In this document: positions 56,114 through 64,000 of the stretch, in pieces
Layout: every line of letters starts with the position of its first letter
Position numbering within the stretch: the stretch's first letter is position 1
Source: Physcia stellaris
Lineage: Eukaryota; Ascomycota; Lecanoromycetes; Caliciales; Physciaceae
Reading direction: 5' to 3'
Length of the DNA stretch: 64,000 nt
NCBI GenBank assembly: GCA_018902385.1
Contig: JABSSW010000015.1
Coordinates: 713,919-777,918 of the forward strand
The notes under the pieces: generated by a model
Seen by the model: only the letters and a program-made list of their open reading frames with translations
Told to the model about the DNA's origin: nothing
The model's database searches: none
Program-made: the position numbers and the translations under genes

Positions 56114-58495
56114 TTACAACTCTATCAAGCTTTCCTCGACTGCCTTCGGTTGAGGCTGGTGCTGTGGTGCCGTAGGGAAGGATTCTTGAGTATAATTTTG
56201 ATGAGAACTGTACGCTGCGGCATTTTGGTTTTGGGCTTGAGATGGTTGAGATGAGCCCATTGGTTGGTGCCAGTATATTGGCTGCGGCTGCTGTTGCCGC
56301 TGCTGAAGGGCCGCACCATGTTGGACATGCTGTAGAGGTAGAGCCTGTGCTTGTTCTGGGGATGGAAGCGACGGAGCATAGTCATCCTCCTGTCTGTGCT
56401 GGTAATGAGACTGCGGCGGCGATACTTGCTCATCTGTCCTTTGATAATACAGTACAGCTGGGTTTGGGTTCGAAGATTGCGGTATTACTGGTGTCGGAGG
56501 TTGCGGCATTGACGGTGCTTGCATTTGTGGTTGAGAAAATTGGTCGTGTATTTGCTGATAGCCTTGTGATGTGCTTCCCTTATCGTAGGCTGAGTCTTGC
56601 CGTTGAGCGGGCGGCTGGTGGAGGGTTTGAATATTGGCTCCATAAGGCGGGATTTGTCCACGGGAATTAGCTCCATAATCATTGTTCACCGCTCCATATG
56701 CAGAGGGTGTTTTTTGGACATCTCCCTCATGGGGCGCATACTGTCGCTGCGGGTAGTAATCCGATTGCGAATGAGCGTACTGATCGCTGTGGGTGCTTGG
56801 CTGTCCGCTGTAATAGTTCTCAGTTCCGCCGTGCCCAACGGACGGCTCCGATGGGATTGATGGATACATACTGAACGTTTGCTGGGAAGCAAAGTTCTGT
56901 TACCTCCCAGACTATGCTGGCCATAAGTATGTGAGAGTCGGTCCTCAAGCATTCGGTCGTAGTAGCGCACTACTGTGGCCAATTTAGCATGTAGGTCAAG
57001 AAGGGTATCTGTGGCAGTCAATAGCTGAAGTGATGAGGCTACCCACTACGGATCTCACCGTGTTTACTCATGGTTTCTCCGTATGACCTTGCAAGCTTGG
57101 GTCTCAGCGATCCGATGCTGTCGTACAGTTCCTGGATCTGTGGTTCCCTAAGGATTGTCCCCGGCGGCTGGTGTTGTAATCGGTCGACTAGAGTCGAGAA
57201 TAGATTAATATTCTCAGCTTCGACAGGAGTGAGCTCAAAGTCGTTCCTAGGAGTAACAAAGCTTGGGCTTGTTGGCATTGTAGGCTTTGCATTTTGTTTT
57301 TTTAAGGTCTCGGCGTGTTTCTTTTTTTGTTCCTCCATGTCTTTGATGCTTGCAGCAATAGCAGCCTTCAGCTCGGGGTCTTCCTCTTCGCCATTGGCTT
57401 TGGAGGTTCCAGAATTCCCATTTGTTATAGGAGGGTCCTTTCGCGCTTGGAGCTGTGACTGCGGCACGTAGCCTCCACTCGAATGACCTTTGACTTCCTC
57501 AAGACTCATTTTTAAGGCTCTTTTCAGATCATCGTCATATCCATCATCGATGCGGGCATCTCGAGGCTGCATTGGATTGCGGTTCCTGATAATGCTTGCA
57601 TTGCCCTTGGCAAGCGAACGTTCTGGCAGAGGGCCGCGAGATCTCTCCAGTAACCTAGCATAGCAACCATCATCGACTCTGACCGGCTGGACGATTCCAA
57701 GGTGAGGTAGAGGTATAGACTTGGTGGAGCACTGTCCATCGAAGACGTTCCCACAATTCCTGCAATGATGCTTGCGATTTGTAAAGCTAAAAGCAGTCCG
57801 ACAGCGCATGCAGACGTCTGAATCAATCCACTCGGGTGGCTGGACTGAGTTAGACACTGGTTCACTCATATATCCCTGGCAGACACTTACGGCGCTGCTG
57901 TCAACATACTGCTTGCCATCTCTGTTTTTGGTGGAAATTGAAAGCCTTCTCTCTGTAGGGTGCGATATATTTCGCCAACGTAAACCATATCACTTCGTCC
58001 TTCGGTTGCCGTTGCCCAGGTCTGGATGAGCTCAAGAATCTTATTCTTAACATCATCGTTTGACGCGACAGTGCCATATGCCTTCAGCAGTGACACAAGG
58101 TTGTCCATGAATTCTTTAGAAGCGATTTCTGTTAGGAAATGGGCGCCCCGTTCTTCACGCAAGTATCTGTGAGCTGGATAGCGTCTCAGTCATTTCTATT
58201 CGTTCAGATTGATACAGCAGCTACACACCTTCAAGGTAGCTAGCTGGATGTTTGGGTTCTTGTGTCCTATCCGGCGCTTCAAAGACCTCATAGATTCCCT
58301 AGGCTGTACACTTTTCGAACGGATGAGGTCTGAGATCTCTAGATTCAGAGCAATGTCCTCCCTGTCATGCGCGTTAGCTCCTTGTGAAGTTGTTAAGGCC
58401 GCTTGAACTTGAGAGGTATGGACATACAGGCTGGACGATGTGGCACGCTCAATCTGCTCATCGAGAGCTGAGCTAGACGTGAACCAGCCAGCCAT
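56114..58495 (-). CDS. VPS27: VPS27, ESCRT-0 subunit, frameshifted twice in this sequence
   Basis: Sorts ubiquitinated cargo at endosomes. Exons 58229-58495, 57910-58173, 57047-57844 and 56114-57008. VHS domain 1-145 ([55 protein letters not shown]). FYVE domain about 175-235 ([43 protein letters not shown]). Two UIMs: [16 protein letters not shown] and [17 protein letters not shown]. The Q/P/Y-rich tail ends in the clathrin-box-like SLIEL. Frame breaks: at 58146-58149 (C4; one base missing within VKNG..AHFL) and around 56897-56904 (before the SMYPSIPS segment). Counting both missing bases gives 741 residues and consistent phases. The exon 2/3 splice is not fully certain. Confidence 0.88.
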
Positions 58496-59149
58496 GGTAG
58501 AAATATGCTACTACGCGGCGACAAGGTTGGTTCTAGTATAGCTGGGATGTGTTCCTTGCTTGGTGTTGGGTGTTACACAGTAGAATGAAACTTGCTGGAG
58601 GTGGCGTGAGGATCCTGTGAAGACGCTGAGGGGCTATACCGAGATTTGCCCAAATTCCTAGAGGCTAGCAGTAGAGTTGATGTACGGACACTCCAAACAA
58701 TAGAATTCGTTCCAGGCTTCATCGAACGCCGGAGCGTCATAGCTTGCGGCTCCGCTAATGCAGCCTTCCCGCCGAGCTTTGTCGGATCACGTGACATGAC
58801 GGATAATCAATTCATACTTACCTTAGGTAAGGTACGGAGTACTTCGCCTCGAGTAAAAAGCATCTCTTTTGCACCGCAACACCGAGACCAATCTTGCTTT
58901 TGGACGACCTTGATCGGTTCAGCGTATCAGCCGCTATATTCATCAAAAGACATAAAGATCAGTAGTTCGATCTCGTTCAGACTACCTTGGAGGAGCTTGC
59001 GAAGCCGCCATTCCATCTACGAGAAGAAGCATACTTATCTTTCCTACGATCCCTAGCCACTGAGGAGACATGAGTTCCGTCTCGCAGAGTGACCAAAGCC
59101 TGCTTTTTGGCACGATTCCAGAGTCTCTTGCTATCTAGAACCGATAGCC
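58496..59149. promoter_or_regulatory. Divergent promoter region, VPS27 / DOA4
   Basis: 654 bp between the two ATGs of genes acting in the same endosomal pathway. No ORF of note and no clear motif. Confidence 0.45.
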
Positions 59150-62100
59150 ATGGTCGCAAGGACACCTCCAAGTGATGGCATTCCCCAGCACCTCAATGGT
59201 AATGGACCCATCGGCAAATCTCCAGATCAAAGGGCAGACGGAGCCACGGAACCCAGATACCCACATCTCAAAGACCTACAGGCGAAGGCCGAGGCGGAAG
59301 CAAAGGACCTTGGCATTCATACCCCGGTGCGGTCTATCTCGGTTTTGATCTACCTTGAAAAATCTGGGGCTGATTGATGGGGTGCTAGATCCGCACCTTG
59401 TTGAATCGTGCGCAGCGGGCGGCGACGCAAGCGGACTCCATGGTTGATTTCAAGCAGATCGACCGTGCTTATGTCCAGTACATGATCAGCTGCGATATCT
59501 TGGTGCATCTCATACCTCGCCATCGAGACTTTCCTTCAATGAGCAATGACAGCCGTGATTGGTATCGATCATACATCTCAACCCGTAAAGTAAGTCTAAG
59601 AACCTACCTGCGTACTCACCATGGTCGTAGGGTTTGCCCGATCTTGGTGGACCTCGCCACTTTGATCTGCAGGCTGATTTCTCTGTGAGCAGCAAGCAGA
59701 TGGACAGAATGCTATGTTCTTGGAGATTCGCGCCATGATTGTGGAAGACAACGAGAGAAGCAGCGTCAAACCTTCTGTATCTCTCGCTGCTCGAAGCTCG
59801 TTACCTGGAAGTGGAACCAGAAATGCATTGTCCTCAGGCTCTCCGCGTCCACTTTCAATGCCTGATGATCCAGTCGCTGCTTCACGAGGGCATTTGAATG
59901 AACTTTTCCTAGACCGAGGCGACACCCATCCCGGTTTGGGTTCTAACATCAGCTATGCTGTAGCCGAACCGGAGAGTCAGTATCACAATAGCGTGCGTAG
60001 GAATCGACCATCTGTTCGACCTAAGCCTGACGCTCTACAAGCACGCGAATACTACGCAGACCGAACACTTCATTCATCAACTGATAATCTGGAACAGCGA
60101 TTTTCACAGCTCAGGGTTCAGCGGAAAGTTGTACAGACACAAATGAAAGTCGATCCCCACGACGTTACCCTTAACGGAAACGACCTGATACCACCTTCTA
60201 CGGAATACGATACATGTTCTCATGGTCTGCTGGCCCCTCATGAATACGGAAGCTCTGAATCTACAACAACATCCACCACTGGCGGACCACATGGTCCCCG
60301 TGAAATGCCTCCTTTTGCTCCTAGGCCACCTCATCCCCCCAAATTACCACTTGATACGAGGCAAGCTGCATCCTTTCCCAGAGCTCCCAGCCCTGCCTAC
60401 GATCCCTCCCGGAGCGGTCCTACGACCGCACAGTTGAATTTACAGCACAAGCAGGACCGACGAATTGCACCCATAGCTACTAGCGATCTTTCGGCCATCT
60501 CGAGGTTTACATCACGGAACTCAGAACACAGTATCGCCAACCCAAAGGTAAGACTAAATGCTTCAGACACACGCGTACAGAGATCTCAAGCCACTGTCGC
60601 ATCGACTACAAGGGCCACTGACGTTTTGGAGCACCCAAAAACTATTAACTCTTCAACTACCAGAACTATAACCGCAATGGGACTGAAAGAATGCTTGCGG
60701 TCTTCGAATATCTTAGTCATCGATGTCCGAAATCGTCAAAATTATGACGAAGGTCATATCTTCGCCACATCCGTTATGTGCATAGAACCGGTGGGTTTGA
60801 GATTGGGTATGTCAGCGGACGAGCTTGAGGATCGTCTAGTCATATCTCCCCAAGCCGAACAGAGCCTTTTCCAACGCAGGAACGAATTCGATTTTGTGGT
60901 CTACTACGATCAGAAGACACGTTCGGACAGGTTCCTGGACAGACCTCCAACGGATCATGACTCTTCGACGTTGAGGGCCTTGTATGACTGCCTATACGAA
61001 TTCAATATTGACAAGCCACTACGACATCGCCCTCTTCTCTTGATAGGTGGCTTAGAAGCATGGATGGATCTGATGACACCACAGAGTCTTGCTATGTCTC
61101 AGACTGCTGCATTATCGGCATCGCGCGCGCACAGAACCCCACCGGACGGCCAGGTCGTCCGATCGGTAGAGTGCGAATGGCTAGTGCAAATTCAAGTTTG
61201 GAGGTCCGCAGACGAAGGTTACGGAGAGTATAACCCTTTGAACGCAGACGAGGAAAAGACTTGGCTGGAAAAAGCCAGGACGGAGGTCCAGTCCGCTGAC
61301 TATGCTCACGCACAAAGTGACAGCGACACAGACTCAACTACTTCACAATCCCAGGAGCCGCCGTCTCCTTTCGTGCATAGCTATGACGAATTTCTGCGGA
61401 GATTCCCAGAACATCCTGGTATGCAACAATCGATGACGGCCTCCTCTCGACCTCCCTGCCCGCCTCAACCGTCAAGGATAGCACCATCAATGCCCAGTGT
61501 TCCGTCTCGACCGCCTCCTGCGGTTCCTCGTCCCAGTTACGGTGGGGTGTCTGGAACGGGAATCGTCTCCGTTTTCGCCGACCTCTCGCCAGGTCTCATC
61601 AGTGCAACCTCCTTTGTACACCGGAAGAGCTGTTTCCCACCACCGAAAGCTTCCACGAACAGGTCTAGTCAACTTTAGCGTAACTTGCTACATGAATGCG
61701 ACTATACAATGTCTAATCGCTACGCTAATTTTGTCTCACTTCTTCCTCGATGACAAGTGGCGAGACTTGACCCAGAAGAATTGGAAAGGATCTCAGGCAT
61801 CATGCCTGAGATCTACGCTAATCTCATACGTGATCTGTGGCGCGGCGACAAGAAAGCAATAAAGCCTGCCTCTTTCCGCAAATTCTGTGCCCGTCTGAAC
61901 AACGAATGGGGTGTTGACAGACAACAGGATGCTAAGGAGTTCTTTGATTTCCTTGTCGATTGCCTGCACGAAGATCCTGAATTCAAACTGGCACCGTTCG
62001 CAGCTTCTGCCTCTGACCACAGAGCAAGAATTGTACCGCGAGAGGCTGTCTCCACATTATGTATCAGCGACTGAATGGTCAAGGTATACGCATCGCGAAC

Positions 62101-62761
62101 AGTCCTATATCTCGGACCTTTTCGCCGGTCAGCATGCTAGCAAGCTTCGGTGCACGACTTGTAAACACACATCAACAACGCACGAGGCATTCTATTCGAT
62201 AAGTGTCGAAATCCCTCGCTCTGGCAAAGGCGATATTCACGATTGCCTGCAAAGTTACTGCAAGGAGGAAAAGCTCGGCCGTGGTGAGCTCTGGAAGTGT
62301 CCATACTGCGAGTGTGAACGGGAGGCGACCAAGCAGATCACTATAACACGAGCGCCGAAGGTCTTAGTGGTACACTTTAGCGCTTCTCCGCGTCAAAGAA
62401 TGAAACGGCCAGAAAGCTACACACGCCAATCAACTTCCCGCTTCATCAGCTTAACATCGAACTTATATGCTTCCTTCTCCAGCACCGAACACAAAAGAGG
62501 CAACCTCGAACGCTGAGAGCGGCGACCCAGCAGTAACGCCCCCTTACGTTTATGATTGCTACGCTGTGATGCGACATCTAGGTACTTCTTTGAGCGGAGG
62601 ACATTACATAGCTCTAGTCAGAGACTATGCACGGAGTTGTTGGCGAAAGTTTGATGATGAGTTTTTCGTCGGATTTCGAGCCAGCAAAGCTAAGACCAGA
62701 GCAACGGCTACAGAACGAGCAAGCCTACCTAGTGTTTTACATCAGGGCACCAGCCCGGTGA
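59150..62761 (+). CDS. DOA4/UBP4-type ubiquitin hydrolase, several frameshifts in this sequence
   Basis: Recovers ubiquitin from cargo before it enters multivesicular bodies. Exons 59150-59326, 59389-59589 and 59693-62761; about 1148 residues after allowing for frame changes. N-terminal helical domain (LLNRAQRAATQADSMVDFKQ, DRAYVQYMISCDILVHLIPR), rhodanese domain at about residues 440-590 (LKECLRSSNILVIDVRNRQN; FDFVVYYDQKTRSDRF; RHRPLLLIGGLEAWMD) and a C-terminal USP domain. In the USP part the Cys box is TGLVNFSVTCYMNATIQCL (Asn at -5 and Cys kept), the zinc Cys pairs are LRCTTCKHT and WKCPYCECE, and the His box is LSGGHYIALVRDY. Six single-base changes lie at 61553-61554 (+G), 61796-61797 (-G), 61976-61977 (+C), 62379 (-A), 62463-62464 (-T) and 62662-62666 (+T). 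The stop at 62759-62761 ends the expected VFYIRAPAR. Confidence 0.85.
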
Positions 62762-63062
62762 CCTTGTTCAAGCGGCTGTACTCCGCAATCAGAAGATGTT
62801 GTAAGCGATGACGGAAGATTCGTGCTGATACGGATGAGTCAATATCGACAGTCAGGATGCATCGGTCAGAGTTCTACGCTCTCTGGCTCGCAAACAGCCA
62901 ATAGAAGGCGGATGGGTCTATGAATTTTAGTGGCTGGAGTGAGCATTGCGTCCCATAGTAAATGGCCATTAAGCTTAGACAGTCGGCCAACGCTGATCCG
63001 TCAAGGGTCATTTCCGATAATCTTTTCATAAGCTACACACTACTTGAGCCATCCCATTCGTG
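62762..63062. other. Convergent intergenic region
   Basis: About 300 bp between the DOA4 and capping-protein stops. Nothing recognised. Confidence 0.4.
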
Positions 63063-64000
63063 CTACCGTTGCCTACCGCCACCGATGTCTTGACCCAGCT
63101 GTAGCGTGATTAGCATCCGCGACTACGTTGTGTGCAGAAAGCAAAGGACGCATGGTCTTACCCGATATCCACCAACCTTCTCCCATTCAACTTTCTGTCG
63201 CGTGACTGGCAACTGCCGCCTTAAGCCTTTGAAAGTCCCCTCGCTTAATGCTGTGAAACTCCTGTTCAATTCCTCCTGATACTTCTTTTCTATCTGTGCA
63301 ACTTGCTTAATTACTTCGGACCCTGTTGCCGAGCCCGCGACTGATACACTAGGAATAGGTTTCGAGGTGGTCAGGCGTACGTTGCCATCTTCGTAGTAAT
63401 GAACGTCCACTTGGATGCTCCCTGATAGAGTAGAAGATGATGGGTCGAGAAAATAGGTAGAGCGCCATCGGCCATTCCTATAGCATTGCTCTTAGTATCT
63501 TCATCACCGAGACCAAGTAGGAAGCGAGTATATACCAGAAGTTCGAAGGAGAGTATTTGTTTGCGACCAATGATATGGCAATGGAGGAGTCCGAAGAAGT
63601 CGGGCAAACGGAGAAGGTTGATGACGGGAAATGCTCGCGAGCGTGGATGGACATCGAATTCGATAGAGTTTTACTTTGAGCCGGGTGTTAGATACACATC
63701 TAGAACCTGATGATAACTAGAGCTGCTGGGGTACCTACACAAGGTCAATGTGTCGAGACTCAACGCTGTAGGAGTCTACAGACGATGCCTTCTGCAATAC
63801 CCTTAGTATCAAGCGCTCACCCTTGAAGCCTGATCAACCCACCTGTGCGATGTGATCGACGATAAACGAGCTTGAGCTTTCCACATCATAGTACCTATCG
63901 TTGCCTAAGAAATTATACGAGCTGACGAGAACCTGCTCTTGAACTATAAGTTTCCGGACCAACGCAAGCGCTCCAAACACCTTCATTGGCATACATCTTG
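63063..64000 (-). CDS. F-actin capping protein alpha subunit (3' part; gene runs off the window)
   Basis: Alpha subunit of the heterodimer that caps actin barbed ends. Visible exons: 63843 to the window edge region, 63739-63791, 63536-63673, 63162-63477 and 63063-63098, with matching phases. The readable protein has VLVSSYNFLGNDRYYDVESS, IDLVKTLSNSMSIHAREHFP, SLVANKYSPSNFWNGRWRST, IQVDVHYYEDGNVRLTTSKP, YQEELNRSF and FKGLRRQLPVTRQKVEWEKV, and ends GGYRLGQDIGGGRQR. These are the family's conserved blocks in order. Some 50 N-terminal residues are not in this window, and the reading close to 63984 is uncertain. Very short last exon (12 codons) holds the C-terminal tentacle end. Confidence 0.88.

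Overview
This window is nuclear DNA from a filamentous ascomycete (Pezizomycotina; Dothideomycetes is my best guess, from protein resemblance only). Genes are dense and lie on both strands. Introns are mostly 50-90 nt with GT-AG ends and often interrupt short conserved genes. The proteins are typical of this group: RMT2, the fused pseudouridine-phosphate glycosidase/PfkB kinase, VTC4, FPR4, SWF1, a RAP1 with BRCT, Myb and RCT parts, and a DUF1752/DUF3295 protein. No rRNA, convincing tRNA, CRISPR or plasmid feature was found.

Layout. 0-6 kb: tubulin cofactor A (+), THO subunit 7 (-), an Elongin-A-like protein (+), a five-exon NEDD8/RUB1 gene (-) and a small uncharacterised fungal protein (-). 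6.8-21.2 kb: RMT2 (+), a dienelactone-hydrolase-like/NTF2-like protein (-), the pseudouridine catabolism fusion (-), ribophorin I/OST1 (+), VTC4 (-) and MCM4 (-). 21.3-24.7 kb: one AT-rich, decayed Tc1/mariner-type element with 42-bp terminal inverted repeats and TA dinucleotides at both ends, sitting 118 bp upstream of the MCM4 ATG. 25-42 kb: REV1 (-), FPR4 (+), a MIC26/27 MICOS subunit (+), a CE16-like SGNH esterase (+), a monocarboxylate-type MFS transporter (-), SWF1 palmitoyltransferase (-) and RAP1 (+). 42-51 kb: a CCCH plus CHY zinc-finger protein in seven exons (-), a 3.7-kb gene-poor stretch and a GATA-like-domain DUF3295 protein (+). 51.9-64 kb: HBS1 (-), VPS27 (-), a DOA4/UBP4-type deubiquitinase (+) and the 3' part of the actin capping protein alpha subunit (-), which runs off the window.

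Functional links. The content is mostly housekeeping: replication and damage tolerance (MCM4, REV1), telomeres (RAP1), transcription and mRNA export (THO7, Elongin A), ubiquitin-like modification (NEDD8), endosomal sorting (VPS27 and DOA4, head to head), phosphate storage (VTC4), N-glycosylation (OST1) and ribosome rescue (HBS1). Paired ACGCGT (MluI cell-cycle box) motifs occur in front of MCM4 and RAP1 only.

Quality note. Several conserved genes are broken by single-base frame changes, mostly in short homopolymers: FPR4, the MFS transporter, VPS27 (two) and the catalytic half of DOA4 (six). Protein conservation is kept on both sides of each break, so sequence or assembly error is more likely than pseudogenes. 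The transposon interior shows an unusual composition: CC/GG, CT/AG and TA are scarce while CpG is kept, which differs from classical CpA-directed RIP.
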